From positions 1-48,599 of IMG/VR virus record IMGVR_UViG_3300004097_000010: a stretch of DNA of 48,599 nucleotides. One strand, written 5' to 3'. Made by a program: the position numbers and the translations under genes. The stretch comes from a virus. Positions within the stretch are counted from its first letter, which is position 1. Each line of letters begins with the position of its first letter. Of this stretch, positions 34,249 to 42,494 are shown piece after piece. The notes beneath the pieces were generated by a model. It searched no databases. It was not told where the DNA came from and saw nothing but the letters and a program-made list of their open reading frames with translations.

Positions 34249-34782
34249 TTAGTAGTTATTAAAACCTGTATCACGGTACGTGAACAGGATATACATGGAT
34301 GAGAGCATGTCTTCAAAACCGTTTTCACGTTGAAGCCAAGCTGCTATACTATTACTGGTTGTGTCTTTTTTAAAGTCAGTAATAGTAGTTTCTTTAACGG
34401 TACCCTTCAATGAACTCCAAGTACCGCCGGGTTTTAATTCGAGTAGACGTAACCACGTACTTACACACATAGTTCGTTCTTTGCCCTGAATGAAATTAAT
34501 TGTATCTTGAACAAACTCACGCCACATGTTAACTAACTGACCATTGGTCTGTTGTAGGTTAAAGGCGGTTAGTGATGGTCCTTGAAATATAGCTATTGCT
34601 AAATCTACAACTTCAGTAATGAATTCAAGTGAAACGCCGGGCGTTACTCGTGAACAGTACTGGTCATATAAATCAGTTAGCTTAGGTTCAGATTCCCAAG
34701 AAGTTCCTTGGTCACGAATACTTTTTGTGATAAAGCCACTAGGCCATACGTTAACGGCTTTACATTCACTATAGTTACTCAT
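34249..34782 (-). CDS. Hypothetical protein in internal-protein block
   Basis: The 177-residue protein is not recognised. It has a mostly helical sequence with a WYxx-poor, Trp-containing core (TCWLRLLELKPGGTWSSLKG-like region near 110-130) and no membrane segment. Its start overlaps the upstream 295-residue gene by eight bases, with GGAGACG as the ribosome site, so these two are translated together. It precedes paralog B by 20 bases. A head or internal-protein accessory role is possible from position only. Confidence 0.5.
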   Translation of the reverse strand: MSNYSECKAVNVWPSGFITKSIRDQGTSWESEPKLTDLYDQYCSRVTPGVSLEFITEVVDLAIAIFQGPSLTAFNLQQTNGQLVNMWREFVQDTINFIQGKERTMCVSTWLRLLELKPGGTWSSLKGTVKETTITDFKKDTTSNSIAAWLQRENGFEDMLSSMYILFTYRDTGFNNY

Positions 34783-35662
34783 ACTGCGTCTCCAATTTAT
34801 TTATTTTATAGCGTAAATCGGCGATGCGTTCCTCGTTATATTCGATGTTACGTTCTAGACGAGCATCTTTAGTTCCATCACGAGACATTTTAAGATGTAG
34901 TAAACGAAGTTCTAAGGTAGTCTTTTCTTCTTTACTAAGTTTGTGTCGACTAACTTGCCAACTCGTAATCGCCATCTTAATATGGTATATAGGATTTAAC
35001 TTATATGGAATTAAACGAAATCCAAATGGGTCTAGACGAGCAGAACCTACTACAGCCTGTGCACTAGCGTCACCATCTATCGTAGCCGTCATGTCTGGGA
35101 TAGATTCGAACTTCTCATCTAACTCTTTAGGTTTTAAACTAGCCGCGTTTAATGCAAGAAGAAAAACGTCTTGATTTTGTAATAACCAATTTATGTCACG
35201 TGTTGCCGACGGAGTAACGCTTACAATACCTTTAGGGTCCGCTTCTGTCGAGTAGGTTAACAATAGTAAACGACGACTGTATGAACAGATAAAGCTAACC
35301 ATTTCGATATACTGTAATAGGTTAGTACGAGTGTAAGTCATTGCGTCGCGTAAGATGTCCTCGTTGAACTGCTCATCGACTAACTTAGAGATAGTATCTA
35401 AATTCTTCAACGCGCGATTTAATGCAAGGTCGATAGTTGCGATATAGTTATCTTTATAGTTGTCTACACGCTTACGGGCAATTTGGTCAAACTGTTTAGT
35501 GAAGTCAGCAACGAAGGGAGTACGCTTGAAAGCTTCAACTGCATTCTTATATGCAGGTAAAGTCTCAGCATGTAACTCTTCTCTCAGAATACGAATATCT
35601 TCAGTAACTGTAGTTTTGTTAGTTAGCGGTAACAGTGAAGGTAAAAAATTTATTATTTTCAT
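34775..35662 (-). CDS. Helical hypothetical protein
   Basis: The 295-residue product is almost entirely helical: Lys/Arg-rich at about 30-100 and with a coiled-coil C-terminus (about 240-293, EEKTTLELRLLHLKMSRDG and DARLERNIEYNEERIADLRY). The middle holds a hydrophobic helix pair (FICSYSRRLLLLTYS, about 128-142). It could be a scaffold or a tail/tape-associated helper, but no motif supports either. It overlaps the next gene and lies 19 bases after the 358-residue gene. Confidence 0.5.
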   Translation of the reverse strand: MKIINFLPSLLPLTNKTTVTEDIRILREELHAETLPAYKNAVEAFKRTPFVADFTKQFDQIARKRVDNYKDNYIATIDLALNRALKNLDTISKLVDEQFNEDILRDAMTYTRTNLLQYIEMVSFICSYSRRLLLLTYSTEADPKGIVSVTPSATRDINWLLQNQDVFLLALNAASLKPKELDEKFESIPDMTATIDGDASAQAVVGSARLDPFGFRLIPYKLNPIYHIKMAITSWQVSRHKLSKEEKTTLELRLLHLKMSRDGTKDARLERNIEYNEERIADLRYKINKLETQYE

Positions 35663-35681
35663 TACAGGTTCCTAGAGAAAA

Positions 35682-36758
35682 TTAAAGGGACGGACTATTA
35701 CCTAATTTATAGGCGTTAAGGATATCCGATACATCTGGACCACTACCTTTATTAGCACTCTTCAATGCCTTAGTAGATAGTTCGGTTGCTTCATCGATAG
35801 AACGGTGATAAATAATAACCTGTTCCCATTCAGTATCTACTACTACCAATAACATTAGACCAGCACTTTCCATCAACTTTTCGCGTTTACGGAACTGTTT
35901 TAACTTACCACCAATTTCACGTTCTATTGATGTAGCGGTTTTATCGGTAATTACTGCCATAGAACTGGCGGTGTTAACTGAAGGACTGCCTGAGACTACG
36001 GCAGATAAACGATTTTTACCACGCTTAGTAATCATGTTAGTATAGATACCTGAAGTATCTTCTATTAAATTCTTACGATGCGCATCGATAATATCTTGAC
36101 AAAGAATTAAATCACGCATGAATTCAATTTGACCTGCACGCCATTCATGATACCGGGCACTTGCACTATTATCTTTAGTATCGGTAGTTAGAATATGAGT
36201 TAAATTACTACCACTAATTGCCATTACACTAAGACGTACATTGACTGGAATAGTTGCAGAATGGTCACCATCTGTAATCTCTACTTCTAACATCTTACCA
36301 ACGGCTAAGTTAGTAACTTCGTTTAGATTACGAATACCGTCCTTACCAATACCACGAGATGTTTTGGTGTCACGCGCTTCTAAAGAAACGCCTAAGTTTT
36401 TACTATAGTCAGGTAACTGATGTGTATAATCTTCAAGACTAGCTGCGCCTGTAGATAGTGCACTGTCTAATGGCGATCGATTAGTTGATAATTTATCTAA
36501 TAACTTGATAGTATCGATGCGACCCACGTTACCACTAATAGCAATGGCTCGTAAATAATAACCACTGAATATCGACGTTAGCGTCTGCAATAAATCTTCA
36601 GTGTAAGGTTGTGAACGTAATGCATCGTCTAAAAGAACTATAGGTTCTACACGAGTGCTACGTGTGTATTCAGGTAAGGAGTCTGTGTTTAACGTACGGA
36701 ACCCTTCAATAATTTTACTGGCTGCACCTAATGCAGTTAATGGTATTTCCTTTAACAT
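35682..36758 (-). CDS. Probable virion protein
   Basis: The 358-residue protein starts MLKEIPLTALGAASKIIEGF with an amphipathic helix. A site GVSLE|ARDTK (about 122-130) fits the [S/A]-x-E cleavage pattern of the window. The C-terminal half is alpha/beta with a Lys/Arg-rich helix (IEREIGGKLKQFRKREKLM) and ESAGLMLLVVVDTEWEQVIIY. No enzymatic motif is clear. It is the first gene of the leftward block and diverges from a baseplate gene only 29 bases away, so their promoters share that gap. Confidence 0.5.
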   Translation of the reverse strand: MLKEIPLTALGAASKIIEGFRTLNTDSLPEYTRSTRVEPIVLLDDALRSQPYTEDLLQTLTSIFSGYYLRAIAISGNVGRIDTIKLLDKLSTNRSPLDSALSTGAASLEDYTHQLPDYSKNLGVSLEARDTKTSRGIGKDGIRNLNEVTNLAVGKMLEVEITDGDHSATIPVNVRLSVMAISGSNLTHILTTDTKDNSASARYHEWRAGQIEFMRDLILCQDIIDAHRKNLIEDTSGIYTNMITKRGKNRLSAVVSGSPSVNTASSMAVITDKTATSIEREIGGKLKQFRKREKLMESAGLMLLVVVDTEWEQVIIYHRSIDEATELSTKALKSANKGSGPDVSDILNAYKLGNSPSL

Positions 36759-36787
36759 TTTAATACCTCAATGGAGTTTATAATTAA

Positions 36788-37816
36788 ATGACTAATTCGA
36801 ATAGAGCAGTAATAGACATCCTATCAAAGATTAGCGGTCTAGGAAGCCTAACTTCCGCGACCTCGAATTCGATGAGAGGTATAAATCACCGAGGAATCGG
36901 TAACCCTACTAATCAAAATACTGATAATCATGGTCTGACTTTTTTCACTAGACCTAGATTAAATTTATCATACGATAACGTGTCTACTGCCAGAATTCTT
37001 ACACCCCTATTAACGCAGTCGGTAAATACTTTACCTAGAGCTATACGAGTTCTACTCGATCACGTGGGTGCGGTGTCTAGGGATGTGACTAGTCCACTAG
37101 TCGATGACGCTAATGCGTTCATACCTTTACTTACCAACAACCTACTTTCTATCAGTGGGTTTCCAGACATGAACGTAGATACATATACTTCGGCAGAAGG
37201 TATTATGAAAGAGTCGTACAGTATGGTAGATGACATTCCTTCAAATTACGGTACCTACGATTTGACCGCTAACTTTCGTAATATGGCCGGCGACCCTATA
37301 AGCGCACTATTTTATACTTGGACTCAGTATGCCGCTAGAGTAGCAAATGGAAGTATGTTACCTTACCCAGAAATGATTGTAGAGAATGAATTAGATTATT
37401 GTACTAGAATATATAGGTTGGTACTTGACCCTACTAGAACTTATGTACAGAAGATAGCTTCGTGCGGAGCAGGCTTTCCAACGGCAGTTCCTCTAGGAGC
37501 ATCTTTTAACTTCTCTTCGGACAGTCCTTTGTCTAACGATAATGCGCAGATATCAATTCCGTTTAGATGTATGGGTATTGAATATAACGACCCTATCAAT
37601 ATATTAGAATTTAACCTTACAGTTATTCTATTTAATCCGATGATGGGCGATGATACACGAGAAGCTCTTTTCGTTAAGTTAGATAAAGCGGAAGTATTAT
37701 ATTTCAACTATGAAGGGTATCCTAGAATAGCTGAAGATTTTGAACTTGAATGGTGGGTAGAGAAAGTTAAATATCTCGGACTCACAACTGAAATTAAAGG
37801 TATATTGGGAGAGTAA
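36788..37816 (+). CDS. Probable baseplate protein
   Basis: The 342-residue protein begins with Asn/Ser/Gly-rich sequence (about 1-50) and continues as a beta-rich fold with Tyr/Asp/Pro. It lies just upstream of the T4 gp6-like gene; the stop is four bases from that gene's ATG. The C-terminal half (IPFRCMGIEYNDPINILEFN and EALFVKLDKAEVLYFN) has a shape common in wedge and tail proteins. A wedge or tail-sheath-terminator role is possible. GGAG lies upstream of the ATG. Confidence 0.5.
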   Translation: MTNSNRAVIDILSKISGLGSLTSATSNSMRGINHRGIGNPTNQNTDNHGLTFFTRPRLNLSYDNVSTARILTPLLTQSVNTLPRAIRVLLDHVGAVSRDVTSPLVDDANAFIPLLTNNLLSISGFPDMNVDTYTSAEGIMKESYSMVDDIPSNYGTYDLTANFRNMAGDPISALFYTWTQYAARVANGSMLPYPEMIVENELDYCTRIYRLVLDPTRTYVQKIASCGAGFPTAVPLGASFNFSSDSPLSNDNAQISIPFRCMGIEYNDPINILEFNLTVILFNPMMGDDTREALFVKLDKAEVLYFNYEGYPRIAEDFELEWWVEKVKYLGLTTEIKGILGE

Positions 37817-37819
37817 CGT

Positions 37820-40708
37820 ATGTCTAATGAGTTAATGGAAAATATAGATTTGTATCGATTTGACCCGTCATCAATCAGTGAGGTTATATTAGATAAACTA
37901 GAAAGTGCATATCAAGGTGACTTAGATATAGTGGACGCTGGTAATCCATTCATGTTTCTAATAGAAGCTACAGCAGTAACTGCTGCAACGTCAATGGCGT
38001 ACACTGCATCTATTACCAGAAAGTTATATCCTACCCTTGCTAATACACAAGAAGATTTGTATCGCCATATGTCTGATGAAGATTACTTAGGTAGATTTGC
38101 TATACCTAGTGGCTGTTCATTTAAGTTATTATTTAATAAGGCCGAATTAATTGCTAAGGCGGTTCTTGACGATGTTACTGGGTTGAAGAAAATAATCGTT
38201 CCTAGAAATACGCAGTTCTTAATAGCTGGGTATACGTTTGGCATACACTATCCAATAGAAATACGTATACTACCAGTTGGTAGTATTCAAATCGTTTATG
38301 ATGGAACTGAAGTTTCACCTATAACAGTACTGGATAGTAATGTAGTTGAAGTAGATGAATTAACTTTAGATGGGACTGACTTCTTACAGCTAACCATACC
38401 AACTACACAATTCTCACTACGTAGCGAGTTTTTCCCTGTTAATGAAAGTACGGGCATTAACGAATCTTTGACGATATCCGATCAGTTTTATTTTGCACGT
38501 GCCTATCACGGTAATACTACTGACGGTTGGACGGAAATGCATACTACGCATAGTGAACAAGTATTTGATTCTAACAAACCTACGGTACTATTACGTGTAG
38601 AAGATGACTTAGTATACATTCACGTTCCTCAGATATATCATACTAATAAATTACTAGGGTCTCATTTACGTGTAGACTTATACGAAACTAAAGGCGACCT
38701 TTCATTAATAATGAATAATTATCCGCCTGAAGAGTATAAGGCTACGTGGCGTGATTTAGATACTAGTAGTGATGGGAAGTTAAGTGCTCCGTTGGAGACG
38801 TTGACCCAGATAGCTATATATGCTGACGGTACTACTACTGGTGGTAGAAGTGCCATTGATTTTGATGAACTACGTGTTAGAGTAATTGATAATTCTAATG
38901 CTGTTCCCGTTCCCGTTACCGATGAGCAATTAGCTGTAGTATTAAAAGACCGTGGATATAATATAATTAAACGGATAGATAATATCACTGATAGAAATTA
39001 CCACGCAACTCGACTACTACCGTCACCGGCCAGCGGTATAATTACAGGTACTGTGGGTACGTTAACTGAGAACGTAGAACTTAATATCGATAAGATACGT
39101 GAACTCGATACGGTCTATAGTAATGGTGAACGTACTACTATTTCTCCAAATACTTTATATGGATATAATAACGGATTGGTTAGTATCTTTACTGACAGTG
39201 AGCGTGAAGCGATAGAGAGTATGGCTGTAGAGAAGTTGATATCGGAACTTAATACAGAAACGTACATGTACACCCCTTTCCACCACGTACTAGATACTAC
39301 TGATAATGTGTTCGTCACTAGAGCGTATTATTTAGATGCTCCTGAAGTTATATCTAAACGTCATATTGCCGAGAATGTAAATACTTTGGTAGAAACCAAT
39401 TCGGCGACCATTGACATAGCTAGAACGTCTAATGGTTATACTGTATACGTAGTATTGTTAGCAGGTAATATAGTCGACCATATAGAGTTATCGCAACTCA
39501 ACGTACAGTTAGCATTTACGCCCGCTAAAGAAAAACGTCAAGCGTATCTAAACGGTACTTATAAAGGTGATGTAGACGGAAACCCTATGTTTGAGTTTCT
39601 AATAAATACTAACTTTGATTTAGATGAGAACGATCGTATCGGTATTACCAACTTTAGAATCTATGAATCTGATTTAGCTGAATACTTTACTGACCTAGAA
39701 ACAATTTTTAGTATCTACTACTCACTTACGGACTATCCGGTATTAGTTAGTCAACGTTCTTCTATAGACCACCGAATGGGTACTGGGATTCTCCCTAACG
39801 ACGCTGTAGGTACTTTAGAGGAGTCCTGTACTATTCGTATAGGTTCTAGTTTACATGGTCTTAAAAATGATTCTAGAAGTTTAGTTTCTGCTGAGGCATT
39901 AGAGCGTTATACTGAAGATGTGAAATGGACCTATGAATCTGACGTATATGCTACTGGTGAGAATGGTCATAAGGTCTATAGTATCGTCAACGGTGAGGTG
40001 GTATTTAATAAACTACATAGTCTAGGTGATGTTAGGTTTGACGAGTCGGGTAACGAAATGATTCGTTATAAGGCTGGCGATGTTAAGTTAGACGAGCATG
40101 GTAGAACTACTGTAATATCCGACCGTAACTTAAATCGAGAAGTTACTATAACTATGTTCGATGCTAAGTTTAGATATACTACTGACGCTAACTTAATAGC
40201 GTATCGTACAAATATACCTAAACTAATTATAGGTTATCTAGAAGATGATATTTCTGTAGTTAATGGGTTGTTGTTAGAGCGTACCGATTTATCGTTTACT
40301 CCTACTAGAACGTTAGGTACCATTGACGTTACTGTGGATAGTGGTGATATAGTTAAGATTCCGGCTTCACAAGCCTTTACTGTAGAATACTTCCTTACAC
40401 AAGTAGGTTACGAAGACTTAGCGTTACGTAGAGCTATTACGTTAAATACGCCTAAGGTAATTAGTTTAATATTACAAAACAGTACAGTTAGTGTTAACGA
40501 CCTTAACCGCGAATTGTTATTAGCTGGAGGTAGTGAGGTTATTTCTGTTAACCTAAGTGGATTGGGTGGCGATAAGAATTTAACCACGTATACGTTATTA
40601 GATAGAACCTCTACTAGTATGGTTGAGAATAGGTTGGAGTTACTAGCTGATGGTACTACTCAGTTAACCGATGATGTTACCGTCTCATTTATATTACACA
40701 CGGCATAA
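37820..40708 (+). CDS. Baseplate wedge protein (T4 gp6-like)
   Basis: The 962-residue protein has an N-terminal region (about 35-110) with NPFMFLIEATAVTAATSMAY and YRHMSDEDYLGRFAIPSG, the pattern of T4 gp6-type wedge proteins with helical arms before a gp6/J domain (ADxF-like loop with PRNTQF and IYDGTE, 130-175). Later segments are repeated beta domains. In contractile phages gp6 forms the dimers that ring the hub and start baseplate opening. GGGAGAG precedes the ATG. The last codons overlap the terminator element at 40700-40709 of the opposing unit. Confidence 0.7.
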   Translation: MSNELMENIDLYRFDPSSISEVILDKLESAYQGDLDIVDAGNPFMFLIEATAVTAATSMAYTASITRKLYPTLANTQEDLYRHMSDEDYLGRFAIPSGCSFKLLFNKAELIAKAVLDDVTGLKKIIVPRNTQFLIAGYTFGIHYPIEIRILPVGSIQIVYDGTEVSPITVLDSNVVEVDELTLDGTDFLQLTIPTTQFSLRSEFFPVNESTGINESLTISDQFYFARAYHGNTTDGWTEMHTTHSEQVFDSNKPTVLLRVEDDLVYIHVPQIYHTNKLLGSHLRVDLYETKGDLSLIMNNYPPEEYKATWRDLDTSSDGKLSAPLETLTQIAIYADGTTTGGRSAIDFDELRVRVIDNSNAVPVPVTDEQLAVVLKDRGYNIIKRIDNITDRNYHATRLLPSPASGIITGTVGTLTENVELNIDKIRELDTVYSNGERTTISPNTLYGYNNGLVSIFTDSEREAIESMAVEKLISELNTETYMYTPFHHVLDTTDNVFVTRAYYLDAPEVISKRHIAENVNTLVETNSATIDIARTSNGYTVYVVLLAGNIVDHIELSQLNVQLAFTPAKEKRQAYLNGTYKGDVDGNPMFEFLINTNFDLDENDRIGITNFRIYESDLAEYFTDLETIFSIYYSLTDYPVLVSQRSSIDHRMGTGILPNDAVGTLEESCTIRIGSSLHGLKNDSRSLVSAEALERYTEDVKWTYESDVYATGENGHKVYSIVNGEVVFNKLHSLGDVRFDESGNEMIRYKAGDVKLDEHGRTTVISDRNLNREVTITMFDAKFRYTTDANLIAYRTNIPKLIIGYLEDDISVVNGLLLERTDLSFTPTRTLGTIDVTVDSGDIVKIPASQAFTVEYFLTQVGYEDLALRRAITLNTPKVISLILQNSTVSVNDLNRELLLAGGSEVISVNLSGLGGDKNLTTYTLLDRTSTSMVENRLELLADGTTQLTDDVTVSFILHTA

Positions 40709-40739
40709 AGAAAGAGAGTGGTTCCTAGGAACCACTCTC
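40700..40739 (-). terminator. Convergent terminator whose element overlaps a stop codon
   Basis: GAGAGTGGTTCCTAGGAACC plus ACTCTC is a 26-base perfect palindrome (40714-40739). On the minus strand it is followed by TTTCTTTATGCCGT. The element (ACGGCATAAA at 40700-40709 on the plus strand) contains the TAA stop of the baseplate gene (40706-40708). It ends the leftward internal-protein unit from 40759 and may also end the rightward unit. Confidence 0.85.
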
Positions 40740-40758
40740 ATATGTTGTTATTGCGACA

Positions 40759-42012
40759 TTACTTAACTACATCTTCCGCAATTTTAGCTCTTTCTTTTTC
40801 ATATAGCTCAACTGAGTTAGCTAAATTAACAATACCTTTTAATAAATTACCGACCACTGCGATAGAGGCTGCAAAGTTAAATAAATCGGATCGTATAGTA
40901 GTTATCTGCATTTTAGTTATATTAACAGTCGCCTGATACGCTTGCGTATATTCACGGTCAACTATAGATGAGTCTGGTACAAAACTATCTCCCGCTGATA
41001 ACTTCGTAAGTCCTGCCGTTAAAAAGTCTAGTATAGTATTTAGAGACCCAATATAATCATCTTCAATACCTAATGGCTCTTTAGTGATATCCACCATATC
41101 CTGACCATATTTACTACTCTCTCTAGTCTTAGTATCTGGCTTTAAAAGTTCAACGCTAACTTTCTTCAGAGTACGCCACGAACCTTCACGAATACCTAAC
41201 AGTATACTAGGATGTGCCGATGCTGGTGGACGAGACGATACTTTAACATCGTAGAATTTAAAGATAGGCTCGAAGTTCTCTAAGTCATATATAGGCGGGA
41301 GTTTAGTATTAGCCACTACGTCACGTAACGTTTCAGTTCTCTTAGAGGCTAATATAGTATCTCCTCTAAATTTACTAGTGGACTCTAACCGTTCTTTAAC
41401 GTTGGTAGCAGTTTCATGTAATGACGATATAGTAGAGCTAAAGATAGTATTTATCCTTTTAGCGTCTTTAAGTAAATTATCCGTTACAGGTAAACGACGT
41501 AGTGAAAGTTTGGCTAGTAATTCTTGCTCAGCTACTTTAGTATCAAATTCCTTGCGTTGTACTTTATCCATATCGTCTACTACATTATCTGTAGTGTCAC
41601 GTAGTTTAACAACAGCTACCGACTTATCATTAACTTTAGTAGTGATACCGAATAAACTACCTATAAATTTTCCTATAGTAGTTATTAAATTTAGTATAGC
41701 TTTTACTATAGTGGTAATGATATTAGATGCGGTCTTAACAATACTACCGATAATACTTTCAACGGCTATCGTTAGGTTAGTTGTACTAGGTACTTCAGTA
41801 AATGACGCTGCTGGATAACGGTTAGGTAATGAATCAACTATCAATTCTTCTAACGATACCATAACATCTCGTGAGGCACCCTGACTTACCACGGATTCCA
41901 ATAGTGTATTTAGTGTAAAGATATCACTATCATATCTCTCCAAAGCAATTTCAGTATCTTCTAGACCTACGGTTAATTCTACACCTAATCTATCTAGTTC
42001 TTCGAATAACAT
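40759..42012 (-). CDS. Internal head protein precursor, diverged family member
   Basis: The 417-residue protein has an acidic, Glu-rich first part (1-85) with a candidate site TIAVE|SIIGS at E85, then a hydrophobic, membrane-like stretch (about 87-122: IVKTASNIITTIVKAILNLI and TTIGKFIGSLFG). The rest is helical and Lys-rich, ending YEKERAKIAEDVVK. The plan matches the other internal proteins, although sequence similarity is low. The hydrophobic segment after the site could insert in a host membrane on ejection. It starts with GGAGAG upstream, two bases after the stop of the small gene before it. Confidence 0.6.
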   Translation of the reverse strand: MLFEELDRLGVELTVGLEDTEIALERYDSDIFTLNTLLESVVSQGASRDVMVSLEELIVDSLPNRYPAASFTEVPSTTNLTIAVESIIGSIVKTASNIITTIVKAILNLITTIGKFIGSLFGITTKVNDKSVAVVKLRDTTDNVVDDMDKVQRKEFDTKVAEQELLAKLSLRRLPVTDNLLKDAKRINTIFSSTISSLHETATNVKERLESTSKFRGDTILASKRTETLRDVVANTKLPPIYDLENFEPIFKFYDVKVSSRPPASAHPSILLGIREGSWRTLKKVSVELLKPDTKTRESSKYGQDMVDITKEPLGIEDDYIGSLNTILDFLTAGLTKLSAGDSFVPDSSIVDREYTQAYQATVNITKMQITTIRSDLFNFAASIAVVGNLLKGIVNLANSVELYEKERAKIAEDVVK

Positions 42013-42014
42013 AA

Positions 42015-42437
42015 TTATTCTCTCCGAGTAATGATATCACTGATGTTTTCAACTACACCCTGTTCTACTTCATTTAGTTTTACATAACACTGTGTAGGTA
42101 CTGGCGATTCGTGTGATAGGCTTAAAAGGTTACTTATCTTTACACTTTTACAATTATGCACTACGTTATATCTAACTGTCCAGATACGGTAAGCTAAGTC
42201 TTGTACCTTCTTAACGTCAACTACCAGACATTCATTAATATCAGAGACTCTATCTGATACCAGTACACCATTCTGTTCTAAGAAATAGGTACGGGGATTT
42301 TTAACTGCTCCTGCGGGGATGGGTAGAGAATATGCTATTGATTTAGCGACGCCCATTGCAGTGATATCACTGGTGCTACCTAAATTTACACTACCTCTAC
42401 TCAACGCATTGCGTACTGCTTGTGCCATTTTAATCAC
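42015..42437 (-). CDS. Small hypothetical protein
   Basis: The 140-residue protein (GTG start at 42437, AAGGAA seven bases upstream; an ATG follows three codons later) has an N-terminal basic part and ends acidic. It lies between two internal-protein genes and is the immediate upstream neighbour of the 40759 gene. It has a single CKSV and NEC pattern of Cys but no recognised family. It might be an internal-protein accessory factor, judged only by position. Confidence 0.5.
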   Translation of the reverse strand: MIKMAQAVRNALSRGSVNLGSTSDITAMGVAKSIAYSLPIPAGAVKNPRTYFLEQNGVLVSDRVSDINECLVVDVKKVQDLAYRIWTVRYNVVHNCKSVKISNLLSLSHESPVPTQCYVKLNEVEQGVVENISDIITRRE

Positions 42438-42461
42438 GGGGATATTCCTTTTTTTTTTGTT

Positions 42462-42481
42462 TAGAGGGAATAGTCCCTCTA
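42462..42481 (-). repeat. Hairpin with A-run between internal-protein genes
   Basis: TAGAGGGA and TCCCTCTA form an 8-bp stem with a four-base loop, 14 bases after the stop at 42495. On the minus strand it is followed by AACAAAAAAAAAAGG, an A-run rather than a T-run, which leads into the next gene's ribosome site. On the plus strand a T-run precedes it. A role as a processing or mRNA-stability element is more likely than intrinsic termination. Confidence 0.55.
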
Positions 42482-42494
42482 TAGTTAATTAATA

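Noticed and set aside
33510-34262. Long plus-strand open frame of 250 codons
   Set aside because: It lies opposite the internal-protein gene 32897-34228, which has a ribosome site and paralogs. The plus-strand frame is Ser/Ile/Leu-rich as expected from a complement and has no supporting site.
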